Below, piece after piece: positions 39,920 to 49,814 of a DNA stretch of 64,000 nt. The notes under the pieces are model-generated. The model did no database searches, had not been told where the DNA came from, and saw nothing but the letters and a program-made list of their open reading frames with translations. The stretch spans positions 434,001 through 498,000 of the forward strand of contig NZ_CP017181.1 of NCBI RefSeq assembly GCF_001729765.1, in the 5' to 3' direction. The first letter of the stretch is position 1, and each line of letters opens with the position of its first letter. The stretch is from Enterobacter kobei. Its GTDB lineage: Bacteria > Pseudomonadota > Gammaproteobacteria > Enterobacterales > Enterobacteriaceae. The position numbers and the translations under genes were made by a program.

Positions 39920-41302
39920 ATGACGCAATTAACCATGAAAGACAAAATTGGCTACGGGCTGGGTGACACCGCCTGCGGCTTCGTCTGGCAGGCCACGATG
40001 TTTCTGCTGGCCTATTTCTATACCGACGTCTTCGGCCTCTCGGCGGGCATTATGGGCACGCTGTTTTTGGTCTCCCGCGTGCTCGACGCCGTCACTGACC
40101 CGCTGATGGGGCTGCTGGTTGACCGCACCCGCACGCGGCACGGCCAGTTCCGCCCGTTCCTGCTGTGGGGCGCGATCCCGTTCGGCATCGTCTGCGTACT
40201 GACCTTCTACACGCCGGACTTCTCGGCGCAGGGCAAAATCATCTACGCCTGCGTGACCTACATTCTCCTGACCCTGGTCTACACCTTCGTTAACGTGCCG
40301 TACTGTGCCATGCCGGGCGTCATCACCGCTGACCCGAAAGAGCGTCACGCCCTGCAATCCTGGCGTTTCTTCCTGGCGGCGGCGGGGTCGCTCGCCATCA
40401 GCGGCATTGCCCTGCCGCTGGTGAGCATCATCGGCAAAGGGGACGAGCAGGTGGGCTATTTCGGCGCCATGTGCGTGCTGGGGCTGAGCGGCGTGGTGCT
40501 GCTCTACGTCTGCTTCTTTACCACCAAAGAGCGTTACACCTTTGAGGTGCAGCCGGGCTCGTCGGTGGCAAAAGATCTCAGGCTGCTGTTCGGTAACGGC
40601 CAGTGGCGCATTATGTGTGCCTTTAAGATGATGGCGACCTGTTCCAACGTGGTGCGCGGCGGGGCGACCCTCTACTTCGTCAAATACGTGATGGATCACC
40701 CGGAGCTGGCGACCCAGTTTTTACTCTACGGCAGCCTCGCCACCATGTTCGGCTCGCTCTGCTCCTCCCGCCTGCTGGGCCGCTTTGACCGCGTCACCGC
40801 CTTCAAGTGGATCATCGTCGCCTACTCGCTGATCAGCCTGCTGATTTTCGTCACTCCGGCCGAGCATATCGCCCTGATTTTCGCCCTCAACATTCTGTTC
40901 CTGTTCGTCTTTAACACCACCACGCCGCTCCAGTGGCTCATGGCCTCTGACGTGGTGGATTACGAGGAGAGCCGCAGCGGGCGCCGCCTCGACGGGCTGG
41001 TGTTCTCCACCTACCTGTTCAGCCTGAAGATTGGCCTGGCGATTGGCGGGGCGGTAGTGGGCTGGATCCTCGCGTACGTGAACTACTCCGCCAGCAGCAG
41101 CGTGCAGCCGGTTGAGGTGCTGACCACCATCAAAATTCTGTTCTGCGTGGTGCCGGTAGTGCTCTACGCGGGCATGTTCATCATGCTGTCGTTCTATAAG
41201 CTCACCGACGCCCGCGTGGAGGCCATCAGCCAGCAGCTGATCAAGCACCGCGCGGCCCAGGGGGAAGCCGTTCCCGACGCCGCGACAGCCGCATCCCATT
41301 AA
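39920..41302 (+). CDS. yagG: GPH-family glycoside-cation symporter YagG
   Basis: The 460-residue transporter has about 12 membrane segments and GPH-family motifs (GLGDTACGF, DAVTDPLMGLLVDRTRTRHGQFRP). It probably imports xylosides or xylooligosaccharides for the beta-xylosidase encoded next. MTQLTMKDKIGYG at 39920 is chosen over an upstream in-frame ATG because it gives the E. coli length and has AAGGGTG upstream. Confidence 0.95.
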   Translation: MTQLTMKDKIGYGLGDTACGFVWQATMFLLAYFYTDVFGLSAGIMGTLFLVSRVLDAVTDPLMGLLVDRTRTRHGQFRPFLLWGAIPFGIVCVLTFYTPDFSAQGKIIYACVTYILLTLVYTFVNVPYCAMPGVITADPKERHALQSWRFFLAAAGSLAISGIALPLVSIIGKGDEQVGYFGAMCVLGLSGVVLLYVCFFTTKERYTFEVQPGSSVAKDLRLLFGNGQWRIMCAFKMMATCSNVVRGGATLYFVKYVMDHPELATQFLLYGSLATMFGSLCSSRLLGRFDRVTAFKWIIVAYSLISLLIFVTPAEHIALIFALNILFLFVFNTTTPLQWLMASDVVDYEESRSGRRLDGLVFSTYLFSLKIGLAIGGAVVGWILAYVNYSASSSVQPVEVLTTIKILFCVVPVVLYAGMFIMLSFYKLTDARVEAISQQLIKHRAAQGEAVPDAATAASH

Positions 41303-41313
41303 CCGGAGGCACT

Positions 41314-42924
41314 ATGGAAATCACTAACCCGATACTCACCGGCTTCAACCCGGACCCGTCCCTCTGCCGCCAGGGCGAGGACTACTACATCGCCACCTCG
41401 ACCTTCGAGTGGTTCCCGGGCGTGCGCATCTACCACTCCCGCGACTTAAAAAACTGGTCGCTGGTCAGCACCCCGCTGGACCGCGTGTCGATGCTGGACA
41501 TGAAGGGCAACCCGGACTCCGGCGGCATCTGGGCGCCGTGCCTGAGCTATGCCGACGGCAAATTCTGGCTGCTCTACACCGACGTGAAGATTGTCGACTC
41601 GCCGTGGAAAAACGGCCGCAACTACCTCGTCACCGCGCCGTCCATTGAGGGGCCGTGGAGCGAGCCGATCCCGATGGGCAACGGCGGGTTCGACCCGTCC
41701 CTGTTTCACGACGACGATGGCCGCAAATATTACCTTTACCGCCCGTGGGGGCCGCGCCACCACAGCAACCCGCACAACACCATCGTGATGCAGGCGTTCG
41801 ATCCGCAGACCGGTACCCTCTCGCCGGAGCGTAAGACCCTGTTTACCGGCACGCCGCTCTGCTACACCGAAGGCGCGCACCTGTATCGCCACGCAGGATG
41901 GTACTACCTGATGGTTGCCGAAGGCGGCACCAGCTACGAACACGCCGTTGTGGTGCTGCGTTCAAAAACGATCGACGGGCCGTACGAGCTGCACCCGGAG
42001 GTGACGATGATGACCAGCTGGCACCTGCCGGAGAACCCGCTGCAGAAGAGCGGCCACGGTTCGCTGCTGCAGACCCACACGGGGGAATGGTATATGGCCT
42101 ACCTCACCAGCCGCCCGCTGCGCCTGCCCGGCGTGCCGCTGTTGGCCTCCGGCGGGCGCGGCTACTGCCCGCTGGGGCGCGAGACCGGCATCGCCCGCAT
42201 TGAGTGGCGCGACGGCTGGCCGTATGTCGAAGGTGGTAAGCACGCGCAGCTGACCGTGAAAGGCCCGCAGGTGGCCGAGCAGCCTGCAGCCGTTCAGGCC
42301 ACCTGGCGGGACGACTTCGACGCCAGTTCGCTTGACCCGGAGCTGCAAACCCTGCGCATTCCGTTCGACGACACCCTCGGCTCGCTCACCGCGCGCCCCG
42401 GCTATTTACGGCTCTACGGCAACGACTCGCTTAACTCGACCTTCACCCAGTCGACCGTGGCGCGCCGCTGGCAGCACTTCACCTTCCGGGCGGAGACGCG
42501 GATGCAGTTCTCGCCGGTCCACTTCCAGCAGAGCGCCGGGCTGACCTGCTACTACAACAGTAAAAACTGGAGCTACTGCTTTGTGGACTACGAGGAGGGG
42601 CAGGGGAGAACAATAAAGGTGCTCCAGCTCGACCACAACGTGCCGTCATGGCCGCTGCACGAGCAGCCGATTCCGGTACCGGAGAGTGCGCAGAGCGTCT
42701 GGCTGCGCGTCGATGTGGATACGCTGGTCTATCGCTACAGCTACTCGTTCGACGGCGAGACGTGGCACACCGTGCCGGTAACCTATGAGGCGTGGAAACT
42801 GTCGGACGACTACATCGGCGGGCGCGGCTTCTTCACCGGCGCATTTGTGGGGCTGCACTGCGAGGACATCAGCGGTGACGGCTGCCACGCGGACTTCGAC
42901 TACTTGACCTACGAGCCGCTATAG
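41314..42924 (+). CDS. yagH: GH43 beta-xylosidase
   Basis: The 536-residue enzyme has a five-bladed GH43 catalytic domain (residues 1-310): Asp in GFNPDPSLCRQG (general base), Asp in GFDPSLFHDDDG, and Glu in YTEGAHLYR (general acid). A C-terminal beta-sandwich (about 330-536) follows. No signal peptide is present, so it acts in the cytoplasm on imported xylosides. It follows yagG by 11 bases. Confidence 0.95.
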   Translation: MEITNPILTGFNPDPSLCRQGEDYYIATSTFEWFPGVRIYHSRDLKNWSLVSTPLDRVSMLDMKGNPDSGGIWAPCLSYADGKFWLLYTDVKIVDSPWKNGRNYLVTAPSIEGPWSEPIPMGNGGFDPSLFHDDDGRKYYLYRPWGPRHHSNPHNTIVMQAFDPQTGTLSPERKTLFTGTPLCYTEGAHLYRHAGWYYLMVAEGGTSYEHAVVVLRSKTIDGPYELHPEVTMMTSWHLPENPLQKSGHGSLLQTHTGEWYMAYLTSRPLRLPGVPLLASGGRGYCPLGRETGIARIEWRDGWPYVEGGKHAQLTVKGPQVAEQPAAVQATWRDDFDASSLDPELQTLRIPFDDTLGSLTARPGYLRLYGNDSLNSTFTQSTVARRWQHFTFRAETRMQFSPVHFQQSAGLTCYYNSKNWSYCFVDYEEGQGRTIKVLQLDHNVPSWPLHEQPIPVPESAQSVWLRVDVDTLVYRYSYSFDGETWHTVPVTYEAWKLSDDYIGGRGFFTGAFVGLHCEDISGDGCHADFDYLTYEPL

Positions 42925-42928
42925 CGGC

Positions 42929-43687
42929 TCAGGCCGGGTAGCCCAGCGCGCGTGAGAGCTGGAGCCCGGCCTGCTGAAGCTGCTCGCGGAAATTAGCCAG
43001 CTCGGCGTCGTCCACGCGCGAGGTCAGCGTCGACAGGCTCAGGGCGGCAATCACGCGTGACTCGTGGTTCCACACCGGCACCGCCACGCAGCGCACGCCC
43101 TGCTCGTTCTCTTCGCTGTCCAGGGCGTAGCCTTGTTCGCGGGTTTTTTTCAGCGCATCCACCAACGCTTCGCGGGTGGCAAGAGTGGAAGGGGTAAAGG
43201 TAGTGTACTGATAGCCCTCCAGCAGGGCGTTCAGCTCGGCCTCGCTCAGCCAGGCAATCAACACCTTGCCGATGGCGGTGGCATGAACCGGCAGGCGACG
43301 GCCAATGCGCGAATAGGCGATGGCGGCCAGCTTGCCTTCAATCTTCTCGATATAGACCCCTTCACGCCCGTCCAGGATCCCCAGATGGGTGGTCTGCCCG
43401 GTCCGCCGGGATAGATCCGTCAGCCAGCCTTTTGCCTTCTGACGAATATCCATTGAGCCCACGACGAAATGGCCGCGCTCGACCAGCTTCATGCCGAGGC
43501 GATATTTACCATTCTCTGGGTTCTGATCGATATAGCCGTGAAGCTGCAGGGTTTTCAGCAGCGAATGGAGGGTACTCTTGCTCAGCCCCATCAGTTTGCT
43601 GATGTCGGTGATCTTAAGCTCGGTGGCCTGTTCGTTGAACAGGTCGAGGATCTGCAACGCACGTTCAACAGACTGAATAATCGGCAT
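42929..43687 (-). CDS. yagI: IclR-family regulator (XynR/YagI)
   Basis: The 252-residue protein has an N-terminal winged helix (LKITDISKLMGLSKSTLHSLLKTLQ, residues 23-47) and the IclR effector domain. E. coli XynR represses the yagEFGH xylonate genes. It is convergent with yagH, four bases between stops, exactly as in E. coli K-12. Confidence 0.94.
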   Translation of the reverse strand: MPIIQSVERALQILDLFNEQATELKITDISKLMGLSKSTLHSLLKTLQLHGYIDQNPENGKYRLGMKLVERGHFVVGSMDIRQKAKGWLTDLSRRTGQTTHLGILDGREGVYIEKIEGKLAAIAYSRIGRRLPVHATAIGKVLIAWLSEAELNALLEGYQYTTFTPSTLATREALVDALKKTREQGYALDSEENEQGVRCVAVPVWNHESRVIAALSLSTLTSRVDDAELANFREQLQQAGLQLSRALGYPA

Positions 43688-43809
43688 AATGCTGGCATGT
43701 CCACGCTGGAATTAAGGCGAAAACGTACCTTTTTTGGGGTGAAAAATCAATTGAGCAGGCCTGGTTTTCCCGGCGGCGCTTCGCTTGCACGGGCCAACGG
43801 GTTTTGTAG

Positions 43810-43836
43810 GCCGGGTAAGCGCAGCGTCACCCGGCA
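43810..43836. repeat. REP unit between yagI and argI
   Basis: GCCGGGTAAGCGCAGCGTCACCCGGCA is a single REP palindrome. Confidence 0.85.
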
Positions 43837-43872
43837 AGAAGAGCGCACCGAATCAATAACGTGGAGAGAGGA

Positions 43873-44877
43873 TCACTCCCCAAGCGTCGCCACCATCACC
43901 GCCTTAATCGTATGCATCCGGTTTTCCGCCTGGTCGAACACGATGCTCGCCGCCGACTCAAACACCTCGTCCGTCACCTCCATCCCGCCGTGCAGATCAA
44001 ACTCTTTCGCCATCTGCTTGCCGAGCGTAGTCTGGTCGTCATGGAACGCCGGCAGACAGTGCAGGAACTTGACGTTCGGGTTGCCGGTCAGCGCCATCAT
44101 CTGCGCGTTCACCTGATACCCACGCAGCAGCGCAATCCGCTCCGCCCACTTCTCTTTGGCTTCGCCCATCGACACCCACACGTCGGTATAGATAAAGTCC
44201 GCGCCCTTCACGCCGGCCGCCACGTCTTCCGTCAGGGTGATTTTGCCGCCGTGCTTCTCTGCCAGCGCGCTGCACTCCGCTACCAGGCTCTCTTCCGGCC
44301 AGCAGGCTTTCGGGGCCACCAGACGTAGATCCAGCCCGGTCAGCGCCGCCGCTTCCAGCATCGAGTTGCCCATGTTGTTGCGCGCATCGCCCGCGTAGAC
44401 CAGCGTCATCTCGTTAAACGCTTTGCCCGGCAGGTGCTCCTGCATGGTCAGCAGGTCCGCCAGCAGTTGCGTCGGGTGAAACTCGTTGGTCAGGCCGTTC
44501 CACACCGGCACGCCCGCATATTGTGCCAGCGTTTCGACCACGTCCTGGCCGTGGCCGCGATACTGAATGCCGTCGTACATCCGCCCGAGCACCCGTGCGG
44601 TATCCTTAATTGACTCTTTATGCCCAATCTGGCTGCCGCTCGGCCCTAAATAAGTGACGCGTGCGCCCTGGTCAAATGCGGCAACTTCGAAAGAGCATCG
44701 TGTACGGGTCGAGTCTTTTTCGAAGATGAGCGCGATGTTTTTACCGGTAAGCTTTTGTACTTCCTTGCCCTTTTTTTTATCGGCTTTGAGCTGTGCGGCA
44801 AGAGTCAGCAGAGAAGTGAACTGTGCAGGGGTAAAGTCGAGCAATTTCAGAAAGTGTTTCTTGTACAAATCGGACAT
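43873..44877 (-). CDS. argI: Ornithine carbamoyltransferase, anabolic
   Basis: The 334-residue enzyme of arginine synthesis carries [20 protein letters not shown] and [14 protein letters not shown], and aligns with E. coli ArgI/ArgF throughout. Two ARG boxes overlap its promoter, whereas arcB has none visible, which supports the anabolic assignment. rraB is next in divergent orientation, as for E. coli argI. Confidence 0.95.
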   Translation of the reverse strand: MSDLYKKHFLKLLDFTPAQFTSLLTLAAQLKADKKKGKEVQKLTGKNIALIFEKDSTRTRCSFEVAAFDQGARVTYLGPSGSQIGHKESIKDTARVLGRMYDGIQYRGHGQDVVETLAQYAGVPVWNGLTNEFHPTQLLADLLTMQEHLPGKAFNEMTLVYAGDARNNMGNSMLEAAALTGLDLRLVAPKACWPEESLVAECSALAEKHGGKITLTEDVAAGVKGADFIYTDVWVSMGEAKEKWAERIALLRGYQVNAQMMALTGNPNVKFLHCLPAFHDDQTTLGKQMAKEFDLHGGMEVTDEVFESAASIVFDQAENRMHTIKAVMVATLGE

Positions 44878-44904
44878 TTTATCCTCGCCTGGCGAACGCC
44901 ACTT

Positions 44905-44943
44905 ATTGAATTAAAATTCACTTTATATGTGTAATTATTCATT
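44905..44943 (-). promoter_or_regulatory. Tandem ARG boxes of argI
   Basis: The first box contains the perfect palindrome TGAATTAAAATTCA (44907-44920). The second reads TATGTGTAATTATTCATT (44926-44943). They are separated by 3 bp, the usual spacing for ArgR hexamer binding. Confidence 0.88.
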
Positions 44944-45041
44944 TGCAACCCCGTTTCACAATTCTTTCTTACAAAGGTGGAGGCAAACCCGTCCGTGTGT
45001 GAAAATAGAAGTATCTGCCGCACTTTAAAGAGGATTGAGCC

Positions 45042-45467
45042 ATGGCAAACCCGGAACACCTGGAAGAGCAACGCGAAGAGACGCGTCTGATTATTGAAGA
45101 GCTGCTGGAAGACGGTAGCGATCCGGACGCGCTGTACACCATCGAGCACCATTTCTCTGCGGATGATTTCGACGCGCTGGAAAAACTGGCCGTGGAAGCC
45201 TTCAAGCTGGGTTACGAAGTGACCGAGCCGGAAGAGCTGGAAGTGGAAGAGGGCGACACCGTCATCTGCTGCGACATCCTGAGCGAAGGCGCGCTGAAGG
45301 CAGAGCTGATCGACGCGCAGGTAGAACAGCTGATGAACCTGGCCGAGAAGTTTGAGGTGGAGTACGACGGCTGGGGAACCTACTTCGAAGATCCGAACGG
45401 TGAAGACGGCGAAGAAGGCGACGACGAAGATTACGTCGACGAAGACGACGACGGCGTGCGTCACTAA
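45042..45467 (+). CDS. rraB: Regulator of RNase E activity B
   Basis: The 141-residue acidic protein (C-terminal Glu/Asp run) binds the C-terminal half of RNase E and inhibits its cleavage of a subset of mRNAs. The sequence is close to E. coli RraB, with a slightly longer acidic tail. AAAGAGGA precedes the start; a terminator follows. Confidence 0.96.
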   Translation: MANPEHLEEQREETRLIIEELLEDGSDPDALYTIEHHFSADDFDALEKLAVEAFKLGYEVTEPEELEVEEGDTVICCDILSEGALKAELIDAQVEQLMNLAEKFEVEYDGWGTYFEDPNGEDGEEGDDEDYVDEDDDGVRH

Positions 45468-45476
45468 GCGTTTCAG

Positions 45477-45501
45477 GCGGTGGCCCTCGCCACCGCTTTT
45501 T
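45477..45501 (+). terminator. rraB terminator
   Basis: Stem GCGGTGG/CCACCGC (45477-45483, 45490-45496) followed by five T residues. Confidence 0.85.
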
Positions 45502-45513
45502 CAAGGCAGAACC

Positions 45514-46272
45514 ATGGATTACACGCAGATACTCGCCCCCGTACTCAACTTTCTCCAGTGCCCGACCCCGCAAGCATGGATTGATAAAGCCCGCGACCCG
45601 GCGAACCTGCCGCTGCTGCTCACCGACCACATGGTGTGCGAGCTCAAGGCCGCCCAGACCGCGCTATTACTGGTTCGTAAATACGTCGCCGACGAAAGCG
45701 GTGCCGACGCGCTGCTCGACTGGCTCAAACCCTACGAACTGTTCACCTTCCGCGACGGCCCGGAGCCGGACTTTATTGCCCTGCACAAGCAGATTGGCAA
45801 AAGCGTGATGCCCAAAACCGACGACCCGTGGGGCCAGGCGCTCATCGACAGCATGGTGCTGCTGATTAAAGAGGAGCTCCACCACTTCTGGCAGGTGCGG
45901 GAGGCGATGCTGGCCCGCGACATTCCGTACGTCAAAATCACCGCCAGCCGCTACGCCAAAGGGATGCTTAAAGAAGTGCGCACCCACGAACCGCTGACGC
46001 TGATCGACAAGCTCATCTGCGGCGCCTACATCGAAGCCCGCTCCTGCGAACGCTTCGCCGCGCTGGCCCCGTTCCTCGAGGACGACCTGCAAAAGTTTTA
46101 TCTCTCGCTGCTGCGCTCGGAAGCGCGCCACTATCAGGACTACCTGACGCTGGCCCAACAGGTGAGCGACGACGATATCTCACCGCGCATACAGCATTTT
46201 GGCGAAATTGAAGCCACACTTATCTCGACACCGGACCACGAGTTTCGCTTCCACAGCGGCGTGCCGGTGTAA
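45514..46272 (+). CDS. miaE: tRNA-(ms2io6A)-hydroxylase
   Basis: The 252-residue ferritin-like diiron enzyme hydroxylates ms2i6A37 in tRNAs reading UNN codons. The iron ligands are in EELHHFWQV, YIEARSCERF and RSEARHYQDY (E...ExxH pattern). E. coli K-12 lacks miaE while Salmonella, Klebsiella and Enterobacter have it. The start at 45514 gives the standard length. Confidence 0.94.
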   Translation: MDYTQILAPVLNFLQCPTPQAWIDKARDPANLPLLLTDHMVCELKAAQTALLLVRKYVADESGADALLDWLKPYELFTFRDGPEPDFIALHKQIGKSVMPKTDDPWGQALIDSMVLLIKEELHHFWQVREAMLARDIPYVKITASRYAKGMLKEVRTHEPLTLIDKLICGAYIEARSCERFAALAPFLEDDLQKFYLSLLRSEARHYQDYLTLAQQVSDDDISPRIQHFGEIEATLISTPDHEFRFHSGVPV

Positions 46273-46302
46273 ACCGGCATAACGCAAGGATAAGGATGCG
46301 AG

Positions 46303-47025
46303 ATGAATAAAACGTGGACCCGTATTGTGATTGTCGTCGTCGCGGCCGCCGCCGTGGCGTTCTGGGTGTTCTTCGACAGGCAGCGCGCGCCGGAACAGCA
46401 GATGGATGCTGCCCTTAACGCGATGCCCGCCTGGCAGGTTATTAAGGAGCAGGAGCCTGCGCTGCATCAGCGTATCCTCGACCAGATGGCCGCCCTGCAA
46501 AAAGCGGGCGAGCCGGAGCAGCAGATTATCGACACCATCCAGCCGCAGATCCTGCATCTGCAGATGTCGCGCCTGCAAAACGCCCCGGACGCCAACGTGG
46601 TGAACTACATGACCATCAACATGGAGCAGACCGCCGCCATTCAGAAGGTGAGCGACGACGCCTGCTTCCGCTTCCTCTACCCGATGGTGAAGGGCGGCGT
46701 GAACCCAATGCGCATGCTGGATAAAGACCTGATGGCGCGGCGCATGCAGGCCGACGCCGACATGATGCGCGCGGCCTACGGCAAAAAACGCCACACCGTG
46801 ACACCGGCTGAACGCGAGGCGGCTGTCGAAGATGTGCGGCCGATTATGAAGGCGCTTGCCGATAAGTACGGCGAGGACATCCAGCTGCTGCAGATGCCGG
46901 AGAAGGCGGCGGGTAAAGAGAAGCTCTCCTGCGATATGGTGCAGGAGATGTGGGCGAAGGTGCTGGCGCTGCCGGAGCAGAAGGCGGCAGGGGTGATTCG
47001 GTTGGCGGTGTCAGAGCTGGAGTGA
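46303..47025 (+). CDS. Membrane-anchored protein of unknown function
   Basis: The 240-residue protein has one N-terminal hydrophobic segment (about residues 7-24) with positive residues before it, so it is probably anchored with the rest outside the cytoplasm. The remainder is mostly helical and charged, with three repeats of Gln/Met-rich helices (QQIIDTIQPQILHLQMSRLQN) and two cysteines. I do not recognise the family. It follows miaE by 30 bases and may be cotranscribed. Coding is supported by length, AAGGA ribosome site and GC pattern. Confidence 0.8.
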   Translation: MNKTWTRIVIVVVAAAAVAFWVFFDRQRAPEQQMDAALNAMPAWQVIKEQEPALHQRILDQMAALQKAGEPEQQIIDTIQPQILHLQMSRLQNAPDANVVNYMTINMEQTAAIQKVSDDACFRFLYPMVKGGVNPMRMLDKDLMARRMQADADMMRAAYGKKRHTVTPAEREAAVEDVRPIMKALADKYGEDIQLLQMPEKAAGKEKLSCDMVQEMWAKVLALPEQKAAGVIRLAVSELE

Positions 47026-47131
47026 CGAAGGGCGCTGGTTTTTTGGGCACTTAGCGCGGGTTTCGCGCATCGTCGCTTGCATGGCGGCGCGCGACAGGTA
47101 TAATCCACAACGTTTCCGCATCCCCTTCAGT

Positions 47132-47216
47132 GCCGAAGTGGCGAAATCGGTAGACGCAGTTGATTCAAAATCAACCGTAGAAATACGTGCCGGTTCGAGT
47201 CCGGCCTTCGGCACCA
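47132..47216 (+). tRNA. leuX: tRNA-Leu (CAA anticodon)
   Basis: The 85-base gene folds with acceptor stem GCCGAAG/CTTCGGC, anticodon loop TTCAAAA (CAA), a long variable arm and encoded CCA, and matches E. coli leuX. Its 3' part is the integration site of the island that follows and stays intact. Confidence 0.97.
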
Positions 47217-47219
47217 AGT
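47186..47219 (+). repeat. attL: 3' end of leuX
   Basis: The 34-bp stretch from the T arm to just past CCA (CGTGCCGGTTCGAG...GCACCAAGT) is repeated exactly at 62863-62896. Confidence 0.92.
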
Positions 47220-48149
47220 CACTAAATTCCTTACAATACAGCTAGTTAGACAATAAAATCTATCTTTTTTGCCTGTAAGAAATGCTCTGTTATGTCCCTT
47301 GAAAAAGCCGCTGTGGTTGATAGTGGTAATTGGGATGTTAACTCATAGCGGCGTGTAGTTCCAAGCGTCAAACACGTACTGACTCAACTTGAAAGCTATG
47401 ACGTAGCCACCGTCTCTAAACAATCCCAAAAACTTTTAGTGAAGCGCATTTTAGCCCGATGCCCCCGTTCTGTCGCCGTCGCGAGACGCCGCAGGGGATA
47501 AACAGGTTTATGGTGGTTACGGTACTTGCAGACCATATGCAAGCTCTGCCAGCGGTTCGGCCTCGCTCCCTTTGGGTACATGGTCATCCTGATAAGCCTC
47601 ACTAACTGACATAACCCTGATGAAGTCGCCAGAGGCTCCGCTTGTTGTCTTACCACCAACGGGGCTAATGGTTGGTATTGCCAGATTACTTAGCAGAGGG
47701 GCATAAAGGCACTTCGGAGATCCCATCCCAAGCGGCTCTCAGGGACTTGTGCGCATGAAGTAATGCGGTTGTACTGGGTATGTGCGCACAACCCTCTACA
47801 AGCCGCATTCTACCGTTAGCCTATAGCTGAATCCCCGGCTTGAAAAATTGCACGCTTATGGTTGCCCCTCCCTCAACTCTATAGCTCGCCCGCGCCCCCG
47901 TGCGCATGTGCGTGCCCGCGCGTCAGGGGTCGCTGAGAAAACCCTAAGATTTTGCTCATCCGAGGCAACCGTTGCAGGCGCGTGTTGCCGAGGGCACACT
48001 GCCAGCGTTTGATGGCGTCATCAATCGTTCGATTCTTGCTACCTGCCTGAGTGATTACTATCTGGTGTCATCAATTTAGGGTTTGACTAAATGCTACCAC
48101 TAATGCAATGATGCTACCGTTTTGTGATACCAGACGGGTGAGGTGAACC
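47220..48149. other. Left island arm, mostly non-coding
   Basis: About 930 bases with no convincing gene. Short minus-strand frames at 47396-47659 and 47517-47726 lack ribosome sites and recognisable products. An alternating purine-pyrimidine GC tract occurs near 47888-47922. TTGAAAGCTA at 47389-47398 recurs elsewhere in the island. Confidence 0.6.
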
Positions 48150-48725
48150 ATGAGGACTTTTATCTACTGCCGCGTTTCAACACGCGAGCAGGATACGCAG
48201 AATCAGGTGCTGGCTATTGAGCGTGCCGGGTACACGGTGCCTGAGAGCAGGGTAATCAGCGAGGACATTTCCGGCAGCGTTCAGGCTATGCAGCGCCCTA
48301 AGTTTCGGGCGATGGTTGAGCACAAGCTGGAAGCGGGAGATCAGCTTGTCGTGTTGAAACTGGACAGGCTGGGGCGTGACAACATCGACGTACAGCAGAC
48401 CATCGACATGCTGTTAGAACGTGGCGTGAAGGTGGTGTCTCTTGACCTGCCAGCGCACGACCTGACTACACCCGAAGGCACGTTAATCAGACACATGTTC
48501 GGAGCCTTTGCGGAGTTCGAGCGGAACCGTATCCGTGAGAGGACACTGGACGGGCTGGAGAAAGCGAAAGCCAATGGCGTTAAGCTGGGACGCAAGGAAG
48601 CCACCGACACCACTCAAAAGGTGCAGGAGCTGCGGAGTGAGGGGCTGTCTCAATCGAAGGTAGCGAAGCGTCTTAGCATTAGCGTGAGCACCGTTAAACG
48701 TCATTGGAACAAGGGCGAGGGATGA
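48150..48725 (+). CDS. Serine recombinase (resolvase/invertase family)
   Basis: The 191-residue protein has the catalytic serine at residue 10 in YCRVSTREQ, LDRLGRD near 71, the IRERTLDGLEKAKANGVKLGR E-helix region and a C-terminal HTH (LSQSKVAKRLSISVSTVKRHW). Length and layout match Tn3-type resolvases and Pin-like invertases. A GAGGTGA site precedes the start. No inverted crossover sites were found next to it; it may resolve island multimers or be cargo. Confidence 0.92.
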   Translation: MRTFIYCRVSTREQDTQNQVLAIERAGYTVPESRVISEDISGSVQAMQRPKFRAMVEHKLEAGDQLVVLKLDRLGRDNIDVQQTIDMLLERGVKVVSLDLPAHDLTTPEGTLIRHMFGAFAEFERNRIRERTLDGLEKAKANGVKLGRKEATDTTQKVQELRSEGLSQSKVAKRLSISVSTVKRHWNKGEG

Positions 48726-49799
48726 TGGCCTACAGCCAAATGAGGTGTCAGCACTGGCCGTTACTGGGCTGTGGGTGATGGATGACCTACAGCTTTTGTA
48801 TTGATATCAGATAGTTATGTTATGCGTGATGTCGTAATGCTATGATTTGTAACGTGTTTTCGTTTTACTCGCGGCTCTCGATGTGAAGAGGTGGCGGGGC
48901 TTTAGCCGTGCCAGACGATGAGCATCGAGATCAGATTGTGAAAGTGATTTATCACTGAACAATTCCCGGTTGGGGGCGGGGAAGGGATTCAACGCTAATT
49001 TATTCAAGATGCGGTTAGGTTGACTAAGATTTATACAGACTCATCATTATTAGGTTTACTTATCCAGATCAACTTTATTAAGTACCACTTATAATTCTTG
49101 AATAAATTATCTATGAAGGTTCTTATCTGGTGTCATCTCCTAGATGGCAAGTGCTGCGCCTCAGTGACGCCGCTTTGCCTAAACGCGGAGACGTTCCGCC
49201 GTCTCCACACCTCTCAACGGTGCAGTGCTTACGCCTGCTTGCACTCACCTGTTCGGCTCATTTATCAGTCGCCGCCTGCTGCTGTGCTTCTCTTTCGCTT
49301 TGCTCTATGCGATGCTCGGTACTCATCGCTTACCCGCTCGCCGTACTGGCTACAGGTCGGGAGTTATGTAGTGGGATGGTAATTTAAAGCGGTATTACTT
49401 AAACAGCTAATTGCTGAGATAGTAATGATTATTGAAATAGAAGAAAGGATTGAATTATTACATGGAGAATAAATAGAAAATACTAATCCAGATAAATATT
49501 AAATGTATTATTCATATTCAGCTAGGTAACTGTTCTAACTGTTATACAGCGTATCTTCGTTCGTAGCGCTCAATCACTCATCGTATTCGATGACAAGTCA
49601 TCTCATACTCTTCGTTCTTCGCCGACTGGCTTACCGTTCGCTACGCTCACTGCCAGTCGCTCACTCCGATACAACTTCTTAAAACCATTATACAAATAGC
49701 TGTCAAGAAATTTAAAGCTGATAATTCCGATCAATTTTAATCTATTGATCTGTGAAAGTTATAGGTAATAAAGATAACCGTTTAACTGACTGCATTTAT
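48726..49799. other. Non-coding, pyrimidine-rich region
   Basis: About 1.1 kb without a supported gene. The parts 49150-49380 and 49555-49680 are rich in C/T steps on the plus strand and include inverted repeats such as GACTGGC/GCCAGTC flanking CGTTCGCTACGCTCAC near 49629-49663. The rest is AT-rich. Possible roles include a structured RNA, replication origin or packaging region, but nothing shows which. Confidence 0.5.
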
Positions 49800-49814
49800 G
49801 GTAATGACTCCAAC

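Noticed and set aside
47396..47726. Two overlapping short minus-strand frames in the left island arm
   Set aside because: No ribosome sites, no recognised domain, and both occupy the same bases in different frames; kept as non-coding.
48150..48725. Phase-variation inversion around the serine recombinase
   Set aside because: No inverted crossover sites or invertible promoter could be seen on either side.
49098..49387. Two overlapping plus-strand frames in the pyrimidine-rich region
   Set aside because: Rich in Cys, Leu and Ser from C/T-rich DNA; the longer one overlaps another frame and lacks a ribosome site.
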